Assembly: GCA_020059465.1 (NCBI GenBank) | Contig: JAGVBZ010000010.1 | Span: 1-37,578, forward strand | Length of the DNA: 37,578 bases | Direction of reading: 5' to 3' | Source: Brevinematales bacterium | Lineage (GTDB): Bacteria; Spirochaetota; Brevinematia; Brevinematales; GWF1-51-8 | Shown: piece after piece, positions 8,294 through 16,642 of the stretch | Layout of the letters: each line of letters opens with the position of its first letter | Numbering within the stretch: position 1 is the first letter of the stretch | Translations under genes and position numbers: made by a program | Notes under the pieces: generated by a model | What the model was told of the DNA's origin: nothing | The model's database searches: none | What the model saw: only the letters and a program-made list of their open reading frames with translations

Positions 8294-9457
8294 TTGAAAA
8301 CTTATGTGTTATTAGTACTTTCAGTTTTATTTTTTAACGGGTGTGCGATCTTTCACTTTTTCCAGCCCTCGGCGCAGAATAAAATCCTTGAATTGTCGGA
8401 TACGAAACGTTTGGTTCAACTGGGCGATCCGTTAAAGGGGATAAATATTACCTCAAAGGATTTTTCGATAGGCGTCAATTCCCAGAATGTTCCTTATGTG
8501 GTGTATTATACCACCAATAACTCTCTCCAATTGTATTACTTCGATAAAGGTACGCAGAAGTGGTATCTTTACAATAGCACAGCCGCTTTCAGCGGGGGTT
8601 ATAACGCAATTCTGAATTTCATCGGTGATATCCCTTATGTGGCTTTCAAAGATAGTTCACAGTGGGGCAGAATATATAATTTTGCTTCGCCCACGCCCTC
8701 TTCCTTGACTACTAACGCCTTTACCGTGGGTTCGTATTTTTTCAGTTACGCCACTTTGCCTTCGGGTAAACACTATATCGCTTATACGACAAACATTATG
8801 GGTAGTAATACTGTGGAATTATTCGATAATTCCGCCGGGCCTTTCCAAAAAAACTTCTCTTTTTCCGGTGTGCGTAGTATGAATACAGTCGATAATCTCG
8901 ATATTAAATCCGACCGTGATAATAACATATTTGTGCTGGCCCAGTTTTACAGCAACTCGGTGATGTGTAAATTCGATGCGGGCAACACTCTCACAAAATA
9001 TCCGTTCGATAACAATATGATGGGAACATCTTTTGCTATCGACGGAGGGAACAATATCTATTATTTTTATCACCATTACGACATAGCGTATGTCTTCAAG
9101 ACATACTATGATATCCGCAATACGGGAAACCCGTCTATTGATAATTACTTTGCGAATGTATTTATGACAAACGGCGGCGTCATGTTCGGCCCGCAGACAG
9201 TCGCCGCGTCTAAGACTACTCCTTATTATTGTTACTGTTTCGCATTGCAGTTATTCTCGTACGATACAAATATTTCTATTTTCCGGGTCGCTCCGGACGG
9301 TGCGTTCAAGAATATCTGTATCGTTCAATCGAATTTTTCACTGATGAGCGATATTATCATGAAAATGACGGTTGCGCCGGACGGCACGTTATATATGGGT
9401 TCGATCAATAGCAATGCGCAGAACGGCCTGCATTTAATGATCTCCCGATTGGAATAA
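8294..9457 (+). CDS. FHFF-family lipoprotein, paralog 5 of 7 (TTG start)
   Basis: This 387-residue lipoprotein, the longest of the array, has lipobox F-N-G-C17 followed by A-I-F-H-F-F-Q-P-S-A-Q-N. Translation must begin at a TTG codon (8294). It is 6 nt after AAAGGGG (8281-8287), and the next in-frame start candidate would cut into the signal peptide. The mature part carries 'VQLGDPL', then 'KDFSIGVNSQNVPYVVYY', and ends '...MTVAPDGTLYMGSINSN...'. It is more diverged than the neighbouring pairs and has no close partner in the array. Beta-rich with no enzymatic motif. Confidence 0.83.
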   Translation: MKTYVLLVLSVLFFNGCAIFHFFQPSAQNKILELSDTKRLVQLGDPLKGINITSKDFSIGVNSQNVPYVVYYTTNNSLQLYYFDKGTQKWYLYNSTAAFSGGYNAILNFIGDIPYVAFKDSSQWGRIYNFASPTPSSLTTNAFTVGSYFFSYATLPSGKHYIAYTTNIMGSNTVELFDNSAGPFQKNFSFSGVRSMNTVDNLDIKSDRDNNIFVLAQFYSNSVMCKFDAGNTLTKYPFDNNMMGTSFAIDGGNNIYYFYHHYDIAYVFKTYYDIRNTGNPSIDNYFANVFMTNGGVMFGPQTVAASKTTPYYCYCFALQLFSYDTNISIFRVAPDGAFKNICIVQSNFSLMSDIIMKMTVAPDGTLYMGSINSNAQNGLHLMISRLE

Positions 9458-9493
9458 TTTCGATAAAAATTCCCGAAAGTGCGGAAAAATATT

Positions 9494-9521
9494 TTGAAAT
9501 TTGCATAAAATGATATATACT
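9494..9521 (+). promoter_or_regulatory. Candidate promoter for paralog 6
   Basis: TTGAAA (9494-9499) and TATACT (9516-9521) have a 16-nt spacer, 25 nt before the ATG at 9547. The surrounding region (about 9455-9546) is repeated with few changes upstream of paralog 7, and the -10 hexamer is conserved between copies. Confidence 0.55.
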
Positions 9522-9546
9522 GTATTATTATATCATTGGAAAATAT

Positions 9547-10665
9547 ATGCCTATATCAAAATCGTTTCTTATTCCCGTTGCTTTAACGCTGTTTTCTTCC
9601 TGTTCGCTTTTTCACTTCTTTCCGCCCGGCGCGCAGAATACTATCCAGCAGTTAGCGGATAAAAAGGGATGGATTCAGATTGGCCGGCCGATCGAGAACG
9701 CATCGTATAACTCGGGAGATTTCTCCTTCGATGTTCCCGTCAACGGAGCTCCCTATGTCGCCGCCAGAAACACAAATCTGGATATGGTTGTTTACCGCTT
9801 CGATGGAAAATGGCAGGCTATCAGCAGTCTGATCGGGATCAATATCCAATCCCGCCCTGTTCTCCATATTGTAAACACTTGTCCGCACGTTGCGATGAAA
9901 TCGGGTAATATGCAAGGGATGATATACGATTTCTGCAGCGATCCGCCGCAGTTGGCCGCATCGGCGCCATTCGGATCGAACTTTTCCATATTTGACTTTA
10001 AAGCGGATAATTCGGAAAGGCTGTTTACTGCTATCGAAACCAACACCGGGGGTAACTACGGCGTTTTGATAAACTATAAAACACCATCGGGCGCTTGGAC
10101 TAATTCCCAGTTCTACGGCTGGTTTCCGAACCCAATTACTTTTATAAAAATAGATTTTGATTATATGCAATACCCATATGTTTTATGGAGCTATAATAAC
10201 AATTTTACTCTGATACATCAGAAAACAGACGGTTCCTGGACAAATAATGATTTCGGATATACGCCTTATTATTTCAACTACGCGATAACCCCCGATAATA
10301 AAATGTTTCTGATTCATCAAAGCAACACGAATATGCTTTATTATGAAATTATCGATCTTGATATGGGTATCAATCCGGCGCTTTATACCAAACCGGTAAC
10401 CAACGGAGTTGTTTTGGATTATAGTCCACAAAGCGTGGCAGTATCAAAAAACAATCCCTCGGCGTGCTACATGATAGTAAATCATCCCTCAACCATGACG
10501 CATTCGGTGCTGAAATTAAGTGCGGACGGAACAGTAATCGCGACACCCGATATACCGGAAATGCAGTCCTCCGGCGAAAGAAAACTCTATGCGGCGCCGG
10601 ACGGTTCGATCTATCTATTATTCTCCAAGAGTTGGACGGTATTCGTATATAAGCTGCTCGAATAA
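9547..10665 (+). CDS. FHFF-family lipoprotein, paralog 6 of 7
   Basis: This 372-residue lipoprotein has lipobox F-S-S-C19 followed by S-L-F-H-F-F-P-P-G-A-Q-N. It forms the closest full-length pair with paralog 7: both share 'KGWIQIG(R/Q)PI', 'SGDFSFD', 'PYVAARN', 'FNYxITPDNKMFLIHQSNTN', 'NPALY' and the ending 'RKLYAAPDGSIYLLF'. The conserved blocks are spread over the whole length, which points to duplication of the whole gene together with its upstream region. TTGGAAA serves as a weak ribosome-binding site. No catalytic residues are apparent; a beta-propeller or similar repeat fold is inferred. Confidence 0.85.
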   Translation: MPISKSFLIPVALTLFSSCSLFHFFPPGAQNTIQQLADKKGWIQIGRPIENASYNSGDFSFDVPVNGAPYVAARNTNLDMVVYRFDGKWQAISSLIGINIQSRPVLHIVNTCPHVAMKSGNMQGMIYDFCSDPPQLAASAPFGSNFSIFDFKADNSERLFTAIETNTGGNYGVLINYKTPSGAWTNSQFYGWFPNPITFIKIDFDYMQYPYVLWSYNNNFTLIHQKTDGSWTNNDFGYTPYYFNYAITPDNKMFLIHQSNTNMLYYEIIDLDMGINPALYTKPVTNGVVLDYSPQSVAVSKNNPSACYMIVNHPSTMTHSVLKLSADGTVIATPDIPEMQSSGERKLYAAPDGSIYLLFSKSWTVFVYKLLE

Positions 10666-10731
10666 TCATGTACTGATCACCCTGAAACGGAATAATTCCG
10701 ATAAAAATCCCCGAATGTGCGGAAAAATGCT

Positions 10732-10759
10732 TTAAAATTTACATAAAATGATATATACT
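10732..10759 (+). promoter_or_regulatory. Candidate promoter for paralog 7
   Basis: TTAAAA (10732-10737) and TATACT (10754-10759) with a 16-nt spacer match the copy at 9494-9521. Most of the sequence from about 10690 to 10784 repeats that upstream of paralog 6. Confidence 0.5.
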
Positions 10760-10784
10760 ATACTATTACATTATTGGAGAGCTT

Positions 10785-11906
10785 ATGCGGATTTTACAGG
10801 CGTTTTGTATTCCAGCCGTTTTTGCCGTATTTTCTTCCTGCTCGCTTTTCCATTTTTTTAATCCCGGTACGCAGAACAACATCCAGCAAATTGCGGATAC
10901 GAAGGGATGGATTCAGATTGGCCAGCCTATCCCTAACGCCGCTCAGTATTCGGGCGACTTTTCGTTCGATCTTGGCCCCGGCGGCATCCCTTATGTCGCT
11001 GCGCGAAATGTAAACTCGAATATAATTTTTTACCGTTTTGACGGAAGTTGGGTCGATATTAACAGCTTGAACAATATGGGCGCGATTGCACGTCCTATTC
11101 TCCATTTTGTAAACGGCATTCCATATGTAGCTATGCGTCTGCAATCTCTTCAGGGAATAATATATAATTTTAATATTAATCCCGCAATGCCGGCATCATG
11201 GATTTCGTTCGGGGGCGGATTTCTTCTTTATGACGTACAAAACAACCATTCCGGCACTTTTTACGCCGTATGGGAAACCAACGCCGGTTCCTATGGAATT
11301 AACATGTCTTTCGCGTCAAATGACGGGGCATGGTACACGCCTCCCGGATATATATTTTCCTTCTACTCATCGCCTATCACTTTCTTAAAGCTCGGTTTTT
11401 CCGCCGACAATCATCCTTATTTACTTTGGAGTACGAACAATTCTTTTAATTTAATTTACAGGATGAATAGTTTCGGATGGACAAACGCGAATTTTGGATC
11501 TACAGGTTATTATTTCAATTACGGGATCACCCCGGACAATAAAATGTTCCTGATTCACCAGAGTAATACCAACGCGGTTTATTATGAAATCGTAGATTTA
11601 TCCATGGGGGTCAATCCCGCGCTTTACAGTAAACAGCTCTATTACGGAATGGTTTTAGATTACAGTCCCCAGAGTGTGGTAGCATCAAAAAAGAATCCAT
11701 CGGCATGTTATATAGTTCTGAATAAACCCTTTATGAATACGCACTATGTGATTAAGCTGAACTCTGACGGAACTAGCGAGATGACTCCCGATATTCCGGC
11801 GATGGAAAATTCCGCCGAACGGAAGCTCTATGCAGCACCGGACGGATCGATCTATCTGCTTTTCACTAAAGGCTGGGATATCTATGTTTATAAACTGATC
11901 GAATAG
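10785..11906 (+). CDS. FHFF-family lipoprotein, paralog 7 of 7
   Basis: This 373-residue lipoprotein has lipobox F-S-S-C19 followed by S-L-F-H-F-F-N-P-G-T-Q-N. It is a recent duplicate of paralog 6, with matching blocks from the signal peptide to 'YAAPDGSIYLLFTKGWDIYVYKLIE'. GGAGAG lies before the ATG. It ends the array; the next gene is convergent and starts its stop codon only 7 nt away, with no terminator hairpin between them. As with the other copies, it is presumably anchored by lipid in the outer or inner membrane with a beta-rich domain exposed; the ligand or partner is unknown. Confidence 0.85.
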   Translation: MRILQAFCIPAVFAVFSSCSLFHFFNPGTQNNIQQIADTKGWIQIGQPIPNAAQYSGDFSFDLGPGGIPYVAARNVNSNIIFYRFDGSWVDINSLNNMGAIARPILHFVNGIPYVAMRLQSLQGIIYNFNINPAMPASWISFGGGFLLYDVQNNHSGTFYAVWETNAGSYGINMSFASNDGAWYTPPGYIFSFYSSPITFLKLGFSADNHPYLLWSTNNSFNLIYRMNSFGWTNANFGSTGYYFNYGITPDNKMFLIHQSNTNAVYYEIVDLSMGVNPALYSKQLYYGMVLDYSPQSVVASKKNPSACYIVLNKPFMNTHYVIKLNSDGTSEMTPDIPAMENSAERKLYAAPDGSIYLLFTKGWDIYVYKLIE

Positions 11907-11913
11907 TATACAG

Positions 11914-14433
11914 CTAAAGTTCGAACACTTCCATTCTCTGGCCGTCTTTTATCCCGTAACGCCGGATTACCGTAGGGTCGAGCCTGACCGCCTGCCGGGA
12001 ATCCAATCCCGTCATCGCCTCGATAATATCCTGTATGCGCGCTCCGCCGTCCGTTTGACGGTAACGCATCGTTACTTTCCCCTCTCCGAATTCGGCGCTC
12101 TCGACATATTCCTCAAGGTTCAGGGTCTTTTCGCCCTTCGGCGTCACTTTATGGAACACCGTATTCCCGGCATAACGTTTCCGTAACGCGCTCTCCGTCT
12201 CGTCCGTACTGAAATTAAATTCGATAGTCTGCTCGTGCGCCGCCCTGTTGATACGGTTCTGCTTCTCCACTACGCGCGCGCGGAGTATTTCCAGATCGGG
12301 CGTTAACTCGCGCTTCATCAGGCGGATAAACTCATCCGGGTCGAGCGGCTTATTCACTTCCAACTGGGACACCTCGTACTCGCTTACGAACCCCACCGGC
12401 AGCGCCCATCCCATTTCAAGGCGGATATGCTTATTGAAACCCTCGGTGAATTTTACCGGCATATTCGCGCGGATGAACGCCTTCGAGAACGCTTCCTCGA
12501 GGTCGATCTGAGACAGATATCGCGCGATCCCGCGTTTGCGGTACAGGAAACGGATGCAGCCGGCGGATTCAGTCCTGAAGACATCGATGGACGAAAGGAA
12601 GCTGTCATCGTTTTCCGGCGCGTCCTGCTCCTTCGCGAAACGGTTCTTAATTTCATCGAAATCGCATGTTCCGCATACCGTGCATTTCGCGCGGCAGTCC
12701 GCAGTGGATTCCCCATGATACGATTTTTCCAGTTCTTTCTTGAAGCATTCGTCCGACGCGCCGTTATCGATGACGCTCCATGGGAATTTCGTATCCGGCG
12801 TCTTTTTCGCAAGATAAAACTCCGTATCGATCCCCGACGCCGCGAATGTTTCCATCCACTTCCCGTAATCGAAAAAGTCGCCCCATCCGTCGAAACGCGC
12901 CCCGTTCCGGAAAGCGTGAACAACGGATTCGGAGAGCGCGCGGTCGCCCCGTGAGAACACTCCCTCTATCCGGCTGACAAACGGGCTATTGTAACGGATA
13001 TTGATCCTGCGGTTCCGGCGGAAATGCTCGATCAGGCGGTGGAATTCCTCCTTAGCGCGCTCCGGGGGCATCTGCCCCTCCCATTGAAACGGAGTATGCG
13101 GTTTCGGCACAAAAACCGCGACGCTGACCGTAATCGCCGTTTTCCGGAACGCCGACGCCAGCCGTTCGACCAGTTCGATAATCCCGCCTGTCTCGTCCCC
13201 GTTCTCCCATCCCGGCAGGCCGATCATGAAGTACAGCTTCACCGAACGCCATCCCAGACGCGCGGCGATATCGATCACCCGCATGAGTTCTTCCTCGTTC
13301 ACGTTCTTATTGATCCGGTCGCGGAGTGCCTGAGTGCCCCCCTCTACAGCAAACGTCAGCCCGCTCGAACGGATCGATTTGACCGACTGCGCGAGATCGA
13401 GCGTAAAACTGTCCAGACGCAGGCTTGGGAGAGAGAACGATATCCCGCGCGGTGTAAACTGTTTCTCGAGCGCGGGCAGGAGTTCGCCCAGCCTGCTGTA
13501 ATCGCTGACCGACAATGAAATCAGTGAAAACTCTTTATATCCGGTACTTTGAATCGAATCCCGCGCGATACGCACAATCTCCGACAGGTCGCGTTCGCGT
13601 ACGGGACGGTAGATATATCCCGCCTGACAGAAACGGCAGCCGCGGCCGCATCCCCGCGAAAGTTCGACCACAGCCCGGTCCTGAATCGCGCGTAAATACG
13701 GTACGATCTGCGCGGCCGGAAAGTCAATCGTGTTCAGGTCGGGTTCCATATAACGCCTGACAGACGCGCCCCGCGCTATGGTATAACCCCCGTTTTGCTC
13801 CTCGCTGTAGAATAACGGCACATATACGCCGGGGATTTCGGATAAAGCGGTGAGAATCTGTTCGCGGTTCCGCCCTTCGTTTTTACCCTCACGGATAACT
13901 TTGGACATCTCCACGATCCGGCTTTCGCCGTCGCCGATACAGACCGCGTCCAGAAACAGCGCGACCGGCTCGGGATTGACTGTCGCTGGGCCGCCCGCTA
14001 TCACAAACGGGTGCTCCATCGTGCGTTCAGACGCCCTAAGAGGGATTCCTGACAAATCGAGCATATTGATAAAATTCGTATAAAGAAGCTCGTACTGGAA
14101 GGAAAATCCCAGAATATCGAACCGGGCAAGCGGTGTATGAGTCTCAAGCGAAAACAAGGGGATATTCCGCTCGCGGAGCCGGGTTTCCATATCCCCCCAC
14201 GGCGCATAAGCCCGTTCGCATACGAACTCGTTATGAGAATTCATGATATGATAGAGGATTTTCAGCCCGATATTGGACGTGCCGATCTCGTAGGTGTCGG
14301 GGTATATCAGGGCGACCGACGTCCGTCCGCTCCAATCCCTGGTGACCGAGTTGATCTCGCCCCCGGTATAGCGTAACGGTTTGTCCACAAACGGGAGGAT
14401 TTCCCCGAAGAGTTCCGATTTCAGCTCGTTCAT
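11914..14433 (-). CDS. Radical SAM protein fused to DUF2344 (TIGR03960/TIGR03936 type)
   Basis: This 839-residue protein has three parts. Residues 1-200 form the N-terminal domain of B12-binding-like radical SAM proteins (PDTYEIGTSNIGLKILYHIMN; GFSFQYELLYTN; IAGGPATVNPEP). The radical SAM core follows with C262-x3-C266-x2-C269 (RGCGRGCRFCQAG) for the 4Fe-4S cluster. A cysteine-rich linker (CRAKCTVCGTC) comes near residue 590. The last 200 residues match DUF2344 (IRFLYRKRGIARYLSQIDLE...FTEGFNKHIRLEMGWALPVG). The biological reaction is not established for this family. The TTG at 14436 is in frame, but the ATG at 14433 is better spaced from AAGGGGA. The gene is clearly richer in GC than the lipoprotein array beside it. 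Confidence 0.92.
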   Translation of the reverse strand: MNELKSELFGEILPFVDKPLRYTGGEINSVTRDWSGRTSVALIYPDTYEIGTSNIGLKILYHIMNSHNEFVCERAYAPWGDMETRLRERNIPLFSLETHTPLARFDILGFSFQYELLYTNFINMLDLSGIPLRASERTMEHPFVIAGGPATVNPEPVALFLDAVCIGDGESRIVEMSKVIREGKNEGRNREQILTALSEIPGVYVPLFYSEEQNGGYTIARGASVRRYMEPDLNTIDFPAAQIVPYLRAIQDRAVVELSRGCGRGCRFCQAGYIYRPVRERDLSEIVRIARDSIQSTGYKEFSLISLSVSDYSRLGELLPALEKQFTPRGISFSLPSLRLDSFTLDLAQSVKSIRSSGLTFAVEGGTQALRDRINKNVNEEELMRVIDIAARLGWRSVKLYFMIGLPGWENGDETGGIIELVERLASAFRKTAITVSVAVFVPKPHTPFQWEGQMPPERAKEEFHRLIEHFRRNRRINIRYNSPFVSRIEGVFSRGDRALSESVVHAFRNGARFDGWGDFFDYGKWMETFAASGIDTEFYLAKKTPDTKFPWSVIDNGASDECFKKELEKSYHGESTADCRAKCTVCGTCDFDEIKNRFAKEQDAPENDDSFLSSIDVFRTESAGCIRFLYRKRGIARYLSQIDLEEAFSKAFIRANMPVKFTEGFNKHIRLEMGWALPVGFVSEYEVSQLEVNKPLDPDEFIRLMKRELTPDLEILRARVVEKQNRINRAAHEQTIEFNFSTDETESALRKRYAGNTVFHKVTPKGEKTLNLEEYVESAEFGEGKVTMRYRQTDGGARIQDIIEAMTGLDSRQAVRLDPTVIRRYGIKDGQRMEVFEL

Positions 14434-14540
14434 CAATTCCCCTTGGTAATAATAGGATTTAGTATTCAGATATGTTATTATATAATAAAGAAGTGAAAAA
14501 AGGAAGTTTCACGGGATGTACAAAAAGAATCGTTATAATA

Positions 14541-14616
14541 ATCCGCTCGACGGATTCCCGAATATTTCGATAGGCGGATATTTCTCTATCGTTTCCCGTC
14601 GGAAAATATCCGGGAA
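14541..14616. repeat. Nested inverted repeats, possible structured RNA or attenuator
   Basis: An outer stem pairs 14555-14567 with 14604-14616 (12 of 13 bp, one A-C mismatch). Directly inside it, CGATAG (14568-14573) pairs with CTATCG (14586-14591), leaving a 12-nt loop and a 12-nt 3' bulge. ATCCG (14541-14545) also pairs with CGGAT (14551-14555), overlapping the outer arm by one base and offering an alternative fold. The element lies about 30 nt past the stop of the minus-strand epimerase gene and upstream of the radical SAM gene. There is no clean U-tract, so an ordinary terminator is not certain. Confidence 0.5.
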
Positions 14617-14648
14617 GCCGTACGAACAACTAATATTATCGAATAAGA

Positions 14649-15626
14649 TTAACTCATTCCCCGTTCGCGGAACCATCTCAAAGTATCGCTGATTGTTTCG
14701 TCGAGCCGTCTTGCCTTATACCCGAGTTCGCTTACAGTTTTTTCGTTTTTAAAGTTATAATTGCTCCGCAGTATGGATAGAGAATCAGTCGTTAACAGCG
14801 GCTCCTTCTTCTTACCCGCAAATAAAGTCATAAAAAACGCCCCAATACGGGCAAGGAAATACGGAATGCTGAATTTCGGCGGTTCCAACCCCTCCTGATA
14901 CGCCGCGAGACTCAGGATCTGCATCACACTGATTTTTTCACCGCTGAGTATATACGTTTCCCCGGTGCGCCCTTTTTTCCACGCGGCGATCTCGCCGGTC
15001 GCAACATCCCGCACGTCGACAAAATCATATCCGCCGTCGAGAGAAAGTTTCAGCCTTCCCGATACGAAATCGAGCAGGCATTGTCCCATTTTCGACGGCT
15101 TATAATCGTTGGGCCCGATAACCCCGGACGGACAACAGATCACCGCGTCGAGGCCCTTCTTTATCCCGTCGAATACTTCGAGTGTCGCGGCGGCTTTGGA
15201 TTTTCCGTATTCGCCGAACGCGGAAATGGGGGAAAACCCCGACGATTCGGTGATCGACATCCCTTTCGGCAGGTCGGGTAAAGCGTGCACGGAACTCGTA
15301 TAGATCAAGCGCGTTACCTGATGGGAGAGACATGCGTCAACAATGTTTCTTGTGCCGATAACATTGACGCGGTAGAGCAGGTCCTTCCTTCCGGGAATAA
15401 TCGAGACCATACCCGCGAGATGAAACACAGTATCCGCACCCGTGAACGCATCATCGAGGGATTTCCTGTCGCAGACATCGCCCCGCACTTGCTCGACCGC
15501 GAGACCGTCAAGTGAAGAGGTATCCTCGCCGGGAAACACGAGAGCCCTCACTTTTTCACCAAGCTCCAGTAGTTTTCGTACAAGGGTATTACCGATATGC
15601 CCGCAGGCTCCAGTTACTAAAACCAT
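14649..15626 (-). CDS. NAD(P)-dependent epimerase/dehydratase (extended SDR)
   Basis: This 325-residue protein is an extended short-chain dehydrogenase/reductase. The Rossmann motif is T-G6-A-C-G9-H-I-G12 at the N-terminus, followed by RGDVCD at 48-53 (cofactor selection), HLAG at 69-72, T110-S-S112 and the catalytic Y140-G-K-S-K144. It is similar in layout to dihydroflavonol-reductase, 3-beta-HSD and HpnA-like members; the substrate cannot be told. AGGAGG is ideally placed before the ATG. A strong minus-strand promoter (15741-15769) with a TetR-type palindrome at its start site suggests regulated expression. It is probably transcribed alone or with the radical SAM gene 200 nt downstream. Confidence 0.88.
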   Translation of the reverse strand: MVLVTGACGHIGNTLVRKLLELGEKVRALVFPGEDTSSLDGLAVEQVRGDVCDRKSLDDAFTGADTVFHLAGMVSIIPGRKDLLYRVNVIGTRNIVDACLSHQVTRLIYTSSVHALPDLPKGMSITESSGFSPISAFGEYGKSKAAATLEVFDGIKKGLDAVICCPSGVIGPNDYKPSKMGQCLLDFVSGRLKLSLDGGYDFVDVRDVATGEIAAWKKGRTGETYILSGEKISVMQILSLAAYQEGLEPPKFSIPYFLARIGAFFMTLFAGKKKEPLLTTDSLSILRSNYNFKNEKTVSELGYKARRLDETISDTLRWFRERGMS

Positions 15627-15715
15627 ATTTGCCTCCTAAGTAAAAAAAATTTCATGAATAAAAGGGAATTGAGGCAAGTTATCCGCGGGAAAATCACAGA
15701 AAAAAATAAAAACAT

Positions 15716-15733
15716 TGAGTGAATACTCACTCA
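15716..15733. promoter_or_regulatory. Palindromic operator, TetR-family type
   Basis: TGAGTGA-ATAC-TCACTCA is a perfect 7-bp inverted repeat with a 4-bp centre. It resembles the operators of TetR-family fatty-acid regulators such as Bacillus FadR. It begins 7 bp downstream of the minus-strand -10 box, so a bound repressor would cover the transcription start of the epimerase gene. No tetR gene is in the window. Confidence 0.6.
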
Positions 15734-15740
15734 CACATAT

Positions 15741-15769
15741 AGTATATCGCTTTTTTTCTTCATCGTCAA
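15741..15769 (-). promoter_or_regulatory. Strong promoter for the epimerase gene
   Basis: On the minus strand, TTGACG (plus 15764-15769) and TATACT (15741-15746) are separated by exactly 17 nt. The start site is predicted near 15734, next to the palindrome at 15716-15733. The leader is about 110 nt. Confidence 0.65.
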
Positions 15770-15796
15770 GTACTTTTAATATATTTTTTTCTGTGA

Positions 15797-15825
15797 TTGA
15801 CTTTTTTTGTGCACCCTAATACAAT
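15797..15825 (+). promoter_or_regulatory. Strong promoter for the SH3 lipoprotein gene
   Basis: TTGACT (15797-15802) and TACAAT (15820-15825) have a 17-nt spacer and lie 27 nt before the ATG at 15852. The same pair with the same spacing occurs before the gene at 16831. Confidence 0.65.
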
Positions 15826-15851
15826 TCCTTATCACAAAAAAGGGGTAAAGT

Positions 15852-16601
15852 ATGAAGTATTGTATTTCGGTACTTATTTTCGGGCTTTCTTTCATGACAT
15901 TGATCTCCTGCGGCGGTCAGGACGGAAAATCCGGTACCGGCGGTACCAACTCTGCTGCTGTTAGCGATGCACAGAATTCGGCAGCCGCGGGTACTACCTA
16001 TTACTGCTGGGTCGATAACGCCAACCTCCGCGAGAATCCAACCCTTGACGGAAAGGTGATCACCCAAATCAAACAGGGCGACGCAGTTACCGCACTCGGC
16101 CCGGTCACCAAAGAGTTGTTAAAAATCGTTCTCCGCGAAGTGGAATTTAACGAACCTTGGCTCCAGGTAAAGACCGCCGACGGTAAGACAGGATGGGTCA
16201 ACAAATCGGTGCTGGTCACTGAACAAGTATCCTCTGCCCTATCGAAGGGCGTCATACTGATATACTGCCATTCTTCTTTAATGAATGAGACCAGCAAAGA
16301 TTGGGCGTGGTTTACCGATACCGTCTTTCAGGTAGCGAAAGCGTACGGTCTCGAGGCTGAATTTGCCGACGAAAAACTGCTTAAAAAGCCCCTGCTGATC
16401 GGCGGCGATCCGAAACATCCATCTCTTGGGGTGAATTTATCGAAATTCATCAAGGACGGCGGTTTCGACCAAGGCTATATTTTCTATAAGCCCGGAAAGG
16501 CGCCTTCGTTCCAGGATCACGATATGGTGGGCCCAGTTCTTAAATCAGCATCTAAATATTTCGGGATGGAGTTGAGCGAGGATTCGTTAAACGGGGATTA
16601 A
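15852..16601 (+). CDS. SH3-domain lipoprotein
   Basis: This 249-residue lipoprotein has lipobox L-I-S-C20, then a low-complexity G/S/A/N linker (residues 21-47) that would hold the domains away from the membrane. Residues 50-123 match a bacterial SH3 domain (CWVDNANLRENPTLDGKVITQIKQGDAV ... WLQVKTADGKTGWVNKSVLV), a fold often used to bind cell-wall peptides or metals. The remaining 125 residues are a mixed alpha/beta domain that I do not recognise (KDWAWFTDTVFQVAKAYGLEAEFAD...LLIGGDP...DQGYIFYKPG); it has the feel of a small thioredoxin-like or cystatin-like fold, but no active-site motif. AAAAGGGG precedes the ATG. It is probably monocistronic, ending at the hairpin at 16643-16679. Confidence 0.82.
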   Translation: MKYCISVLIFGLSFMTLISCGGQDGKSGTGGTNSAAVSDAQNSAAAGTTYYCWVDNANLRENPTLDGKVITQIKQGDAVTALGPVTKELLKIVLREVEFNEPWLQVKTADGKTGWVNKSVLVTEQVSSALSKGVILIYCHSSLMNETSKDWAWFTDTVFQVAKAYGLEAEFADEKLLKKPLLIGGDPKHPSLGVNLSKFIKDGGFDQGYIFYKPGKAPSFQDHDMVGPVLKSASKYFGMELSEDSLNGD

Positions 16602-16642
16602 TCAGACGAACCCACCCAATGCGTATCTACTTGGAATTACCG

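Larger units (their letters stand above)
15692..15798. repeat. 17-bp perfect inverted repeat bracketing a divergent promoter region
   Basis: The 17 bases at 15692-15708 (AATCACAG, seven A, TA) are the exact reverse complement of 15782-15798. The arms are 73 nt apart and enclose the palindrome at 15716-15733 and the minus-strand promoter; the right arm overlaps the -35 box of the plus-strand promoter. The arms could be two binding sites for one regulator or fold into a long hairpin. Confidence 0.7.

Noticed and set aside
12427-12954. 175-codon plus-strand frame inside the radical SAM gene, with others at 12453-12923 and 13024-13518
   Set aside because: High GC in the radical SAM gene leaves long spurious frames; none has a recognisable domain or a ribosome-binding site.
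14516-14692. 58-codon plus-strand ORF with AGGAAG upstream
   Set aside because: It runs through the compound hairpin and into the 3' end of the epimerase gene on the other strand; the protein has no recognisable feature, so the RNA structure explains the region better.
15692-15798. CRP/FNR-type site suggested by TCACA and TGTGA
   Set aside because: The half-sites are in the opposite order and 80 nt apart, unlike TGTGA-N6-TCACA.
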